The notes under the pieces: model-generated
Told to the model about the DNA's origin: nothing
Databases searched by the model: none
Seen by the model: only the letters and a program-made list of their open reading frames with translations
Position numbers and translations under genes: made by a program
Shown here: positions 1 through 8,598 of the stretch, in pieces
Layout of the letters: every line of letters starts with the position of its first letter
Numbering within the stretch: position 1 is the first letter of the stretch
From: Opitutales bacterium
GTDB lineage: Bacteria > Verrucomicrobiota > Verrucomicrobiia > Opitutales > JABSRG01
NCBI GenBank assembly: GCA_028280845.1
Contig: JANQKZ010000034.1
Span: 92,746-156,745 of the forward strand
Length of the DNA: 64,000 bases
Direction: 5' to 3'

Positions 1-16
1 CGCTTAAATCAAAGGG

Positions 17-844
17 TTATCGTTGTAGTACGATCGCGTTCATCCAGAGCGTGAACACGATAAACGCCAGGAAGAAGGCGACATCGGCCAGGGTGATGAG
101 CCCTCGTACCATCGATTCGAAGTGAGGCAGGAAGCCCAGATTTGCCACGAAGTCCACCAGGCCAACGGGGAATCCGATCGAATGCAACAGCTGGTTGAAA
201 ACACTCCAGCCAACGAGCACGAGGACCAGGCAGAGGATGAAACTGAGCACAAAGCCAATAACCTGGTTCCGAGTGAGGGCGGAGGCCAGCGAGGCAATGC
301 CGAGGTAGGCCCCGGCGAGGAGGAAGGCTCCGAAATACCCCGTAAGGATCGGTCCCCAGTCCGGGGTTCCGAGAAAGGTAAGGGTGAACGGCATGGTGAA
401 AGTAGCAGCCAGCGCGATGGCAATGAAAGCCCAGCCGGCAAGGAACTTGCCGACGACCGCTTGAGGAATGGTAATCGGGTAGGTAAAGAGCAATTCCCAG
501 GTGCCGCTCCGCTTCTCTTCGGCCCACAAGCGCATTCCTACCGCAGGAATAAGGAAGAGATAGACCCAGGGAAGGAAATTGAAAAAAAGCGCCAGGCTGG
601 CGTCGCCACTTTCAAAGAAGCGGCCGATGAACCAGGTCATTCCAATTGAGGCCACGAGAAAAACAGCGAGGAAGACGTAGGCCACGGGAGACCGGAAATA
701 GGAGAAAAACTCCCGCTTGGTCAGGGTCCAGAGGACATCCATGAATTTTGCCTGAACGATGTCAGGCCCGGAAAAAGACAGGCCGGGTGAAGGGGTGGGC
801 TGGATTTCTGTGACAGGCTCGTTGGGAGGAAGCGGGGAACTCAT
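17..844 (-). CDS. ABC-2 type transporter permease (GldF-like)
   Basis: Inner-membrane permease of about 275 residues with roughly six hydrophobic segments, beginning after residue 50 (SPVAYVFLAVFLVAS) and ending near the C-terminus. The segment RLWAEEKRSGTWELLFTYPI is typical of ABC-2 permeases of the gliding-motility GldF / NosY kind. It starts 3 bases after the stop of the ATP-binding gene, so the two are co-transcribed. In this family a GldG-like subunit usually follows; it would lie just off the left edge. A second possible start is the Met at residue 35 (MDVLWTLTKREF), which would remove an unusual proline-rich leader. The transported substrate cannot be read from the sequence. Confidence 0.85.
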   Translation of the reverse strand: MSSPLPPNEPVTEIQPTPSPGLSFSGPDIVQAKFMDVLWTLTKREFFSYFRSPVAYVFLAVFLVASIGMTWFIGRFFESGDASLALFFNFLPWVYLFLIPAVGMRLWAEEKRSGTWELLFTYPITIPQAVVGKFLAGWAFIAIALAATFTMPFTLTFLGTPDWGPILTGYFGAFLLAGAYLGIASLASALTRNQVIGFVLSFILCLVLVLVGWSVFNQLLHSIGFPVGLVDFVANLGFLPHFESMVRGLITLADVAFFLAFIVFTLWMNAIVLQR

Positions 845-847
845 AAG

Positions 848-1774
848 TCAGGAAATTTGGGTTTTCGTGAGTTGGTGGAAGACTTCGTCCAAAGGGACTT
901 TGGTTTTTTCCAGGCTTTGGATCTTCCAGTTTTCGGCCCGGGCAAGGTCCCAGAGGGCTGGTTTTAATGAGGCTCCATCGGTAGGGTGAATGAGTAGTTG
1001 GTTCTCTCGACGATCTGCGGATTTGACAATATCGAGGGATTGGACGCGGCTCATGACGGTGTCTTCAATGGGCAAATCCAGTTCCAGGATGACACTATTA
1101 TGGTTCGGGTGGCGTTTCCGCAGTTCTTCGGGGGACTCGTCGGCAATCAGTTTGCCGCCTGCGATGATGATCACGCGGTTACACATGGATTCGACTTCTT
1201 CCAGGATATGGGTGGAGAGAATGATCGCTTTCTCGCTCGCCATCGAGGCAATGAGATGGCGGACCTCTTTTTTCTGGTTGGGGTCTAATCCGTCGGTGGG
1301 CTCGTCCAGGATGAGACAGGAAGGGTTGTGCAGGATCGCCTGCGCTAGACCGACGCGCTGGCGAAATCCTTTGCTGAGTGTCTCGATGGTCTGGTGTTTG
1401 ACCGGCTCCAGGTGACAGATAGCAACTACCCGGGCCAGTTCCCTGCCCTTCAGATTCCCTTTGAGCCCCCGCAGATCCGCCGTAAACGAAAGAAATTCCC
1501 AAACGGTCATCTCGGGATAGAGGGGGCCGCTTTCGGGCAAGTAGCCCAACAGGCGTTTGGCCTGGATTGGGTGGTTCTGGATGTCGTAGCCCCCTACGCT
1601 GGCAGTTCCCGAGGTGGGGGGAAGAAAGCCGGTGATTATTTTCATGGTGGTCGACTTCCCGGCTCCGTTCGGGCCGAGGAATCCGAGAATATCACCTGGT
1701 TTCACTTCAAAACTGATATGATCGACAGCCCGAAATGGACCGTAATCTTTGACGAGGTTTTTAACAAGGATCAT
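848..1774 (-). CDS. ABC transporter ATP-binding protein (GldA-like)
   Basis: ATPase subunit of 308 residues. Walker A is GPNGAGKST near residue 36, the signature region precedes Walker B (LILDEPTDGLDP), and the switch histidine is in ILSTHILEE. The arrangement fits single-domain ATPases of the CcmA/GldA/NatA group. It is the first gene of a two-gene operon with the permease downstream and should energise that permease at the cytoplasmic face. The last 80 residues form the extension usual for this group. The substrate is unknown. Confidence 0.92.
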   Translation of the reverse strand: MILVKNLVKDYGPFRAVDHISFEVKPGDILGFLGPNGAGKSTTMKIITGFLPPTSGTASVGGYDIQNHPIQAKRLLGYLPESGPLYPEMTVWEFLSFTADLRGLKGNLKGRELARVVAICHLEPVKHQTIETLSKGFRQRVGLAQAILHNPSCLILDEPTDGLDPNQKKEVRHLIASMASEKAIILSTHILEEVESMCNRVIIIAGGKLIADESPEELRKRHPNHNSVILELDLPIEDTVMSRVQSLDIVKSADRRENQLLIHPTDGASLKPALWDLARAENWKIQSLEKTKVPLDEVFHQLTKTQIS

Positions 1775-2135
1775 AATGGGAGTGTGAACATAGAAGTAGC
1801 TTCAGCCTACCTCCGACTGACCGAAAGCGGTTTTGTTCTGTAGAGGAAGGAATTTTTCACATGGGCAAGCGGTGTGTCAGCCTGTTGATTTTATTAAATG
1901 AATGATATTCAGTTTCTTATGGAAACTATATGCTGTTGGAGGCATGTTGATTTGACCCAGATACACTCTTCTGATGCGTCGAGATGACGCAATTCATTGG
2001 AGTAGGAAAGACAAAGGTCCTAACTACCTGGAAATCTGCAAAACCGATCTACTGGTCTGGAGAATCGAGCCGGTCACGCAAGTCCGAAATGATATCCCGG
2101 GTAACGCGGCTATCTCAAACCCTGGATTTGAGGTT
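1775..2135. other. Intergenic region between ABC operon and crcB
   Basis: A 361-base stretch upstream of the leftward ABC operon and downstream of crcB. It should hold the ABC operon promoter; an AT-rich block near 1890-1930 is a candidate. An open frame on the plus strand (about 1974-2219) runs into the 3' end of crcB but has no convincing ribosome site or domain, and I do not call it. Confidence 0.4.
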
Positions 2136-2543
2136 TCACGCTTGCAGGTTTCCTTGGTGGATCGTCTGACCAAGGAGTATTCCGAGCCAACACCCCAGGA
2201 GGCAGAAGATCACGGTTAGAGTTACGTTGAGGCCGGCACGGAAAAAATCTCCATCCTGGACCAGGTTCAGGGTTTGTAGGCTGAATGAGGAGTAGGTGGT
2301 GAATCCGCCCAAGACTCCGGTCATGAGAAAGTGGCGGCCTTGCTCGCCCAGCAGGTAGCGGCCCTCTGGTGAGGTAAAGGCATAGAGGAAACCGATTAAG
2401 AAGGAGCCGAGGACATTGACTAGGAAGGTGCCCCAGGGGAAAGCATCGGGTATGCCTTCGTCAGCGAGGCCTGCGAGGAGATAGCGGCTAACTGCTCCAA
2501 GACCTCCTCCGATCATGATCCATAGCCAAACCATGCGCTTCAT
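2136..2543 (-). CDS. crcB: Fluoride channel CrcB
   Basis: Small membrane protein of 135 residues with four hydrophobic helices, matching the Fluc/CrcB fluoride exporter family in length and motifs: GGGLGAVSRYLL at the N-terminus, GTFLVNVLGSFLIGF (the conserved N in helix 2), and GGFTTYSSFSLQT in helix 3. It forms dimeric F- channels in the inner membrane and protects against fluoride. The start chosen is the Met of MKRMVWLW; the open frame continues upstream but without membrane character. I looked for a fluoride riboswitch upstream and did not find one. Confidence 0.93.
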   Translation of the reverse strand: MKRMVWLWIMIGGGLGAVSRYLLAGLADEGIPDAFPWGTFLVNVLGSFLIGFLYAFTSPEGRYLLGEQGRHFLMTGVLGGFTTYSSFSLQTLNLVQDGDFFRAGLNVTLTVIFCLLGCWLGILLGQTIHQGNLQA

Positions 2544-2703
2544 GTTGATGAGGGGCTGAGGAAAGGAAAGGGGAAAGTGTGTCTTTGCTATTTGCTGCTG
2601 TCCCTGGGCTTCGTTTCGGGTCTTGCATACGCTACGATATGCTGGATGCGTAGGGCCTATGTAGAGGTGTGGCTTGGATGGTGTTGGGGCGGACCAACAA
2701 GAA

Positions 2704-2729
2704 AGCCCCGGGGAGGTATCCCCGAGGCT
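2704..2729 (-). terminator. Hairpin terminator after the SRPBCC gene
   Basis: Two 11-base arms (2704-2714 and 2719-2729) around a 4-base loop pair with one G-T mismatch. On the minus strand the stem is followed by a short T-rich stretch (CTTTCTTGTT). It lies 20 bases past the stop of the SRPBCC gene, before crcB. Confidence 0.75.
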
Positions 2730-2749
2730 CGTGAAGGAGCAGGAGTAAA

Positions 2750-3214
2750 TTAAGAGAGATAGGTCTCCAAGTTGCTCAGACAACCATTCCAACCCTGGTC
2801 GTGGTGGCCCTGAATGACGGGATCGAGGAATCCTTCTTGCAGGAGATCTATCCGGGTTCCTTCCTCCACTTCGGTGAAGGTCACGGTCACGGTGGTTTCA
2901 GGCATCTCTCCCCCTTCAAAGGCCCAGGTGAAGGCCAGTTTTTCGGGGCGACTTATTTCGAGGAATTTGCCGGTTGGGATGTGAACTTCGGCATCTTTGT
3001 CAACGCAGTCTCCCCCGCCGTGGATTTCAAAGCGGTAGGCTCCCCCGGCGACCGGATCCATTTGGACGTCGGTCACTTGGGAATCTCCGGGGCCGAACCA
3101 TTGCTTTAAGGCTTCAGGCTGTAACCAGGCATCGAACACCTGTTCTCGAGGGGCGTTAAATATCCGAGAGATTTTCAGTGCGAGTCCGGCTGGTGTGGTG
3201 GTTTGCATATTCAT
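2750..3214 (-). CDS. SRPBCC / AHSA1-family protein
   Basis: Protein of 154 residues with the START-like lipid-binding fold of the AHSA1 (activator of Hsp90 ATPase) family: FNAPREQVFDAWLQPEALKQWFGP at the N-terminus, then the beta-rich middle (GGAYRFEIHGG) and the C-terminal helix motif HHDQGWNGCLSNLETYL. The ATG overlaps the TGA of the ArsR gene by four bases (ATGA), so translation is coupled. ArsR-SRPBCC pairs are a common stress or xenobiotic module; the ligand is unknown. Confidence 0.88.
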   Translation of the reverse strand: MNMQTTTPAGLALKISRIFNAPREQVFDAWLQPEALKQWFGPGDSQVTDVQMDPVAGGAYRFEIHGGGDCVDKDAEVHIPTGKFLEISRPEKLAFTWAFEGGEMPETTVTVTFTEVEEGTRIDLLQEGFLDPVIQGHHDQGWNGCLSNLETYLS

Positions 3215-3570
3215 GGTGTCGTCTTCCTGTCGGGATTGAGGGTTGTGTGATTGTTTTCGAGGTAGTGGGTGAGCCCATCGAAGGAGCCCTCCCAGAAAGA
3301 TTTCATGGCCTTCACCCACTTCATGGCTTGTTCGAGGGGTTCCGGATTCATCTTCATCTGGTAGCATCGGCCTTCTTTTTCCCTGCTGACCAAGCCCGCC
3401 CGATCCAGGATCTTCATGTGCTTGGAGATGGCCGGTTGAGACATGGCGAATGGCGCCCCGAGTTCAGTGATGTTGGCAGGACCGTGTGAGAGCCTCTCTA
3501 AGATTTGTCTCCGAGTGGGATCGGCCAAGGCTCCAAAAATGGCGTCGAGGTATTCCGGATTAATTTTCAT
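3211..3570 (-). CDS. ArsR/SmtB-family transcriptional repressor
   Basis: Winged-helix regulator of 119 residues: ALADPTRRQILERLSHGPANITEL leads into the recognition helix MSQPAISKHMKILDRAGLVSREKEGR. No metal-binding Cys pair is seen in helix 3, so it probably senses something other than a thiophilic metal. It is the first gene of the pair with the SRPBCC gene and sits directly below a perfect palindrome at 3575-3600, the probable autoregulatory operator. Confidence 0.9.
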   Translation of the reverse strand: MKINPEYLDAIFGALADPTRRQILERLSHGPANITELGAPFAMSQPAISKHMKILDRAGLVSREKEGRCYQMKMNPEPLEQAMKWVKAMKSFWEGSFDGLTHYLENNHTTLNPDRKTTP

Positions 3571-3574
3571 ACCT

Positions 3575-3600
3575 AATATATAACCTATTGGTTATATATT
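3575..3600. promoter_or_regulatory. Palindromic operator upstream of arsR gene
   Basis: A perfect inverted repeat: 11-base arms AATATATAACC and GGTTATATATT separated by TATT, five bases upstream of the ArsR start codon. Position and symmetry are those of an ArsR-family operator overlapping the promoter; the AT-rich arms can also serve as the -10 region. Confidence 0.75.
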
Positions 3601-3820
3601 GGGAGTGTGTCAACTGTTTTCCCTATTGGCTGCTGCCTTTTGCCTGGGCTCAGGAGTATTGCTCTGGTTGGGGGATCCGCGTTTGCGCGAGGCTTGAGTG
3701 GCTGAGGGGGCTATGGCTTTGGCGGCCTGAGCCAGGCGTCTGCAAAATGGTCCGGGTGTGAGGCGGAAGCGGAAGAGTGAGTGTGGGCGCTTAAGAGAGG
3801 AATGAGGAGGAAGGGGTGGG

Positions 3821-4726
3821 TTAGTTTTTGAAGGAGACGCCTGCTTTGGTGGGTTGAACTTCCTGTATGGTTCCATCTTCATTGAAGACCAGATAGTCCG
3901 CATGGATACGGCGGGCCCTGGGGATATTGTCGTATTGGTGGGGTCGGTGGTAAAAGAGGATCCACTTTCCCTTGAATTGAATGATTCCGGGGTGATTATT
4001 TCCCTGGCCGAGCGTAGGCATGATGATGCCTGTATAGGTGAAAGGACCGTATGGGTTGTCCCCCATCCAGTAGGTAAACTCATTCCATTTTTCGGCAATG
4101 ATCCAATAGTAAATATCCTTCCGTTTAAAGACCCACACGGCCTCTTTACGCTCTGGGAGTTCCCGCCCGATTAGCTGGAGTTCTCGGGGTTCCTCAGCGA
4201 GGGAGATGAGGTCCGGGTTGAGCTTTACAATGTTGGTTTGGCTGTAGAGATAGCATTGCCCGTCGTCATCCTTGAAAACAGCCGGGTCATGCCAATGGTC
4301 GAGAAGGGGTTCGGTTCCCACGACTTTAAAGGGGCCGGTAGGCGAGCTGCTGATTGCGACCCCGGTGCTCAATCCCTGGCCAGGCCCACGACTGGCTGGA
4401 TGGAAGAAATAATACATACCGTTTTCAAAGGCAGCATCAGGTGCCCAGGCTTTTTCTGTGGCCCAGGGGACATCCTTCAGGTCGAGGGCTGGCCCATGGT
4501 CGATCCAGTTGACACAATCTTCAGTGGAGAACACATGCCACTTGGTTTCATAAAAGGACCCGGTAGTGTCGTAGGTACAATACATATAGATCCTGCCGGG
4601 ATGGTCTGGCCATTCATAGGGCGAAGGATCCGCGGTAAAGAAGTGGGGCGCGTCGATGGCGGGGTTAGCCCCAATTAATGATGATATGACGGAGGTGAGG
4701 GGAAGGAGACACAAAAGAAAACGCAT
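3821..4726 (-). CDS. GH43-like glycoside hydrolase, secreted
   Basis: 301 residues with a signal peptide (MRFLLCLLPLTSVISSLIGA). The five-bladed beta-propeller pattern of glycoside hydrolase family 43 is visible: APHFFTADPSPYEW near the start (catalytic base Asp), WAPDAAFENGMYYFFHPAS, HDPAVFKDDDGQCYLY (pKa-modulating Asp) and NNHPGIIQFKGKWILFYH. Family members cleave arabinans, xylans or galactans outside the cytoplasm. The ATG lies inside a hairpin (4721-4744) and no Shine-Dalgarno sequence is obvious. It follows the outer-membrane barrel gene by 65 bases on the same strand. Confidence 0.85.
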   Translation of the reverse strand: MRFLLCLLPLTSVISSLIGANPAIDAPHFFTADPSPYEWPDHPGRIYMYCTYDTTGSFYETKWHVFSTEDCVNWIDHGPALDLKDVPWATEKAWAPDAAFENGMYYFFHPASRGPGQGLSTGVAISSSPTGPFKVVGTEPLLDHWHDPAVFKDDDGQCYLYSQTNIVKLNPDLISLAEEPRELQLIGRELPERKEAVWVFKRKDIYYWIIAEKWNEFTYWMGDNPYGPFTYTGIIMPTLGQGNNHPGIIQFKGKWILFYHRPHQYDNIPRARRIHADYLVFNEDGTIQEVQPTKAGVSFKN

Positions 4727-4744
4727 GACATGAGCGTCATGCGT
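4721..4744 (-). terminator. Hairpin/T-tract overlapping the GH43 start codon
   Basis: Perfect 9-base arms ACGCATGAC and GTCATGCGT around a 6-base loop, followed on the minus strand by TTTCTTTTGT. It has the form of an intrinsic terminator for the upstream barrel gene, yet the 3' arm contains the GH43 ATG and the T-tract encodes its codons 3-6. Confidence 0.6.
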
Positions 4745-4791
4745 GAAAAGCGGTTTAGCGATGCCGGTGGAGCTTGTCCGTTCGGTGTGGT

Positions 4792-5925
4792 TTACCAGCG
4801 AATATTAATACCGAATTGGGCGTAGAAGGGATTCTCCAGGAGGATGACGGATTCTACACCGGCCACTTCCTGAGAGAGCTGGGAGTTCATACTCACCCAC
4901 TGCGCACCGACGAAGAAGCGGGTCACGCGATTGAATTCGTAGATGAGGTTGGCCTCTGCATAGGGGCCATGGAACCAATCCGTATTGGTCACCGAGTCGG
5001 AGTTGGTGATGTCCCGGTTTAAAATCGTGTTGGTCAAGCGTTGGTCGATGTCAAACTGACTGTAGACATAGAAGGCGGTATACCCTCCTCCGATGTCCAG
5101 GGTAAGCCCTCTCCAGATGCGGTAGTTGATGTTCCCTCCGAGGCGCAGGCTGGTTGAAAGACCGCTGACATCAAAATTTCCATCTACATTTCCTTCAACG
5201 GGGACGATGGTCCCATCGGGCAATTCCTGGGTGACCAGTTCCTTTGCGTCAGGGTCAAAAACAAGACCGTTATTCAGGTCGATCACCGGTCCATCCACGG
5301 TGCCGGTGTAGGTGCCTCCCTCAACCGGGGAGATGCGGGAGTTATCCAGATTGACTACGGCAAATTGTCGGAAGAGGTCTCCCTTTGTCGTCGTGGTATA
5401 GTTGGAGGAGATGTTGTTGATACCCAGACCCCCAACGAGCGCCAGGCGCATCCGGTCATTGAAGAAAGCTCCGGTTAAATATTGGCCCCCTATTTCAACT
5501 CCGTAGCTACCATCGACTTCTTCGTCGAGGAACTCACCGGCGGCCTCGCTTGAATAGCGGCTCAATGTAAACGAATCGACAAACCCATCGGCATTGGTGG
5601 TGGAGTTGTCATACTCAAATCCAAAGTTGGAGGTAACTTCACTGCCGATCGGGTCGACGGAAATATAACCATCATCGAAGTTGAAGATTTGACCCGTTGG
5701 GCTGGTGATTTCGCCCTCTTGAAAGTCGACGGTCCCGATGTTGTCGAAACGAACTCCGATATTGAACATGGCACGCGTGGAGACGAAGCCACGCCATTGA
5801 CTCGGAGGCGCGCCCTGGAATTCTTTGGGCAGGCTGGCACGGCCTCCGGTCTGGGCGGTCAGGAAGGGGGCCGAACCCAGGAGAAGGGAAAGGGCCAGAA
5901 AGCTAAAAAGTGAGCGTGTGAGCAT
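4792..5925 (-). CDS. Outer-membrane beta-barrel protein
   Basis: 377 residues with a signal peptide ending near LTAQ, then long alternating polar/hydrophobic strands rich in Gly, Asn and Thr, ending in an aromatic residue (FGINIRW), as barrels recognised by BamA do. Short strands such as RLGGNINYRIWRGLTLDIGGGYTAF and YAEANLIYEFNRVTRFFVGAQWV look like membrane strands. The ATG is 8 bases after the Calx-beta gene stop, so the two probably form one operon. No specific family is recognised. Confidence 0.75.
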   Translation of the reverse strand: MLTRSLFSFLALSLLLGSAPFLTAQTGGRASLPKEFQGAPPSQWRGFVSTRAMFNIGVRFDNIGTVDFQEGEITSPTGQIFNFDDGYISVDPIGSEVTSNFGFEYDNSTTNADGFVDSFTLSRYSSEAAGEFLDEEVDGSYGVEIGGQYLTGAFFNDRMRLALVGGLGINNISSNYTTTTKGDLFRQFAVVNLDNSRISPVEGGTYTGTVDGPVIDLNNGLVFDPDAKELVTQELPDGTIVPVEGNVDGNFDVSGLSTSLRLGGNINYRIWRGLTLDIGGGYTAFYVYSQFDIDQRLTNTILNRDITNSDSVTNTDWFHGPYAEANLIYEFNRVTRFFVGAQWVSMNSQLSQEVAGVESVILLENPFYAQFGINIRW

Positions 5926-5933
5926 GAAAGGGA

Positions 5934-8549
5934 TTAGCGTTGTAGAATCCGGTATAACCGGAAATCGACGTCAGCGGAGGAAGTTTTTGTTTTGGGTTGA
6001 CCGTTGTCGATCCAGAAAAGGCGGGAGCCGGGGACAGCGATCCGGCCCGGGTTGGCGGATTGCCAGCCGGATTCGGCATCATCCCAGTATTGAATCTCCA
6101 AGCCGGTGATCGATTGGGTGTTGATCTCGATCAAAATCGTTCCATCCGGTTGAGGCTGGACATTGATGGGATTGAGGGAAAGGCCACCGGAAATATCTCT
6201 CAAATCCGCTCGGGAGAGGACGATCTGGATGGCGTTTGGGTCTTGGGAAAGATCGAAGCGGGCGTTCGGAAAGTTGAGGTTTCCACCATGGGTCATCTCC
6301 ACGAGGAAATCCATGGGGTCGTTGATGTCGAAAAATTCGGTTCGATCCGCTTCGTCTTCATCCAGGGGAGGCATATTCAGGCGTCGAAGGACGTAGGAGG
6401 CGAGCTCGACGATATCAGCGTTCTGGTCGATAAAGATTTCGGGATCACTTTGTGCTTCCCCCTCACGGAGGACAAAGACATCGGTTCCCGCTCCATATCG
6501 AGGGAAAACCGGATACTGGACCTGGAATTCGTAGGGGCTGTTGAGGGGAGGATCTTGAGGGTTTTGAATGAGGGAATCGTTATTCTCGTTATCCGGATCG
6601 TTCACATCATAGCGAGTCGGCCGGTAGAGGATTTTCCAGGAGCGATACCCGGGATAGAGGGTGGGATCCAGGGCCTGGGTGAGCTCATGGAGGAAGGGGA
6701 CTTCAAAAAGGCCGGTGATGCTGTTGACCGGAAGGTCTCCGGTGACCTGAGGCTCCAGATTGGAAAAGAAGGAAGAGAAGTCGATATCCGGAAGGTCGTG
6801 GATATTGAGCGTGAACTGCGAGTTGGCCCCCAGGGTGACAGAGGGATCATCGGACTGGACATTAGAGATCCGCAGAGTCACGGTCTCGACCGGTTCAACT
6901 CCCTCGGGTGATAAATTGTCGGGGGTAACAATAGGCTCAGCGTCATTGTTCAGAGAGAGGACAACGTTTTGCACCTGTCCTCCGCGGAAAATCGACACCG
7001 ATATCGGTTCATCTGGGTTGAGGAGTTGTTGTTGGCCCACGAGGATCCCGACGTCCCAATCTTCCTGCTCATTGTTGGTAAAGTCTCGAATGGTCGCAGT
7101 GGTAGAGGCCCCCACAATTTCCAGGTCAAAGGATATCTCCGCATTGGCAGCGCCATCCATAAAAATGGGAAGATTCACTGTGAGGTCCGATTCCTCTACA
7201 TCGGCTTCGTTGTCAGGAAAATAGAAATCAAACTCAGTGTCATCGGTGGGCGGGGTTTCGGGATTATTGCGCCCAAATTGAAGCTCTAGCGGGTCGTTGT
7301 CTCGAATGGTGAGATTGAACACTTCGGTTCCGACGTCGAGGGCGACATCTCCACCGGCATCAGTGTTGATACGAGGCTGCCCCAGTGTGACGATGATTGT
7401 TTCGTTTTCCTCGATATCGGCATCATTGTTCATCGAGATGGTGAAGTTTCCGCGGGTTGTTCCCGCTGTAAAAGTTACCTCGTTATTATCAAAGCCTTCG
7501 AGAAAGTAGTCCCCATTATCGTCGCCGGTTCCCAGGGTAGCTGTGCCGGACAACGTGAAGGGGATGATGATATCACTTTCGGAGGGACTGGATAAAACCA
7601 GCTCAAGAATAGGGGAGATGTGTTCGTCGACAAAAACATCATAGCGCCCAAAAGCCGAACTGAAACCAACCAGGATCGGATCATCATCCTGAATGATTCC
7701 GCGGAACTGCCGGTCATCGCCTGGGAGCGAAGTGTCGGTGTTGACAAATTTTGGCGTGCCTAAGGTGACGAAGAAATCTTCCTCAAAGGCTCCGCCGTTG
7801 GCAGCGTCTTCAACGTCGTCATCATTCACCTGAAGTTGAATAAATCCGGTGCGTCCGCCGGCCAGGATGATGAGCGGGGACTGGGTGGATCCATCAGCTC
7901 CGAGCAGGATATCCTCACCGGTGGCGGTTCCAAATGTCACGGTGAAGGGGACTTCAACGTCCTGAGTGGCCGGGGCGGACAAGCTGACCGGAATCCGCAC
8001 GGGGTTACTCTCTCTGGTCACTTGAGTGATCGAATCGAATTGAACAAAGACGGCATCATTATCTCCGATTTTCAAGACGTGTTGGAGGGGGTCGGTGCCG
8101 ACGACGATGTTGGCGGCGTTGAGGGCGGCGGCGTCGATATCAAAAATAACGGTTTCGGGCTCTTCACCTTCTACGATGTCGTCCTGTGTCGTTTGGACTT
8201 GAATGGCGACACGAGTTTCACCGGGTTCGATAATGATTGGGCTTTCAAATCCAACCTTGATATCGTCATCAGGGTCGGGATCAGTCTGGATCACGTAGTC
8301 GCCCTGGTTCTCATCATCCCCATCCACACCCGCAGTCGCGGTACTCATGGAAGAAATGGTATAGGGTACTTCTACCTCGAGGAAGGAAGGTTCGGAGAGT
8401 TCAATATAGATGAAGGCCACATTGCCTTCCGGGACGCGCTGTTCGATACTCTCAAAGGAGAGGGTGATCGGGTCAGCCTGGAGCAGGCTGTTGCTTGCCA
8501 GCAGCAGGGCGGTGGTGCAAAGGATGGTTTGGAACGTCTTGAATTTCAT
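5934..8549 (-). CDS. Calx-beta repeat surface/secreted protein
   Basis: 871 residues with a signal peptide (MKFKTFQTILCTTALLLASNSLLQA). At least four Calx-beta-type repeats follow, each with a phrase like GETRVAIQVQTTQDDIVEGEEPETV or GNFTISMNNDADIEENETIIVTLGQP and closing with (I)RDNDPL / GDNDAVF. These are acidic calcium-binding beta-sandwiches of extracellular proteins. The C-terminal third (after about residue 590) lacks repeats and resembles the generic tail of secreted Verrucomicrobia proteins. The neighbouring barrel gene suggests a role at the cell surface, for example adhesion. Confidence 0.8.
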   Translation of the reverse strand: MKFKTFQTILCTTALLLASNSLLQADPITLSFESIEQRVPEGNVAFIYIELSEPSFLEVEVPYTISSMSTATAGVDGDDENQGDYVIQTDPDPDDDIKVGFESPIIIEPGETRVAIQVQTTQDDIVEGEEPETVIFDIDAAALNAANIVVGTDPLQHVLKIGDNDAVFVQFDSITQVTRESNPVRIPVSLSAPATQDVEVPFTVTFGTATGEDILLGADGSTQSPLIILAGGRTGFIQLQVNDDDVEDAANGGAFEEDFFVTLGTPKFVNTDTSLPGDDRQFRGIIQDDDPILVGFSSAFGRYDVFVDEHISPILELVLSSPSESDIIIPFTLSGTATLGTGDDNGDYFLEGFDNNEVTFTAGTTRGNFTISMNNDADIEENETIIVTLGQPRINTDAGGDVALDVGTEVFNLTIRDNDPLELQFGRNNPETPPTDDTEFDFYFPDNEADVEESDLTVNLPIFMDGAANAEISFDLEIVGASTTATIRDFTNNEQEDWDVGILVGQQQLLNPDEPISVSIFRGGQVQNVVLSLNNDAEPIVTPDNLSPEGVEPVETVTLRISNVQSDDPSVTLGANSQFTLNIHDLPDIDFSSFFSNLEPQVTGDLPVNSITGLFEVPFLHELTQALDPTLYPGYRSWKILYRPTRYDVNDPDNENNDSLIQNPQDPPLNSPYEFQVQYPVFPRYGAGTDVFVLREGEAQSDPEIFIDQNADIVELASYVLRRLNMPPLDEDEADRTEFFDINDPMDFLVEMTHGGNLNFPNARFDLSQDPNAIQIVLSRADLRDISGGLSLNPINVQPQPDGTILIEINTQSITGLEIQYWDDAESGWQSANPGRIAVPGSRLFWIDNGQPKTKTSSADVDFRLYRILQR

Positions 8550-8598
8550 TTTTATACCTCGGCGGTGGGCTTACGGATGGATTGATGCCTTGAGCGGA

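Noticed and set aside
1974..2219. Plus-strand frame of 81 codons overlapping the crcB 3' end
   Set aside because: No recognisable domain or ribosome site, and it runs antisense into a well-supported gene.
2544..2703. Fluoride riboswitch upstream of crcB
   Set aside because: I read the minus strand before crcB for the conserved GGNGATGG and pseudoknot pattern and did not find it.
3610..4098. Minus-strand 162-codon frame overlapping GH43
   Set aside because: Low-complexity Pro/Ser-rich translation, a by-product of the GH43 coding sequence in another frame.
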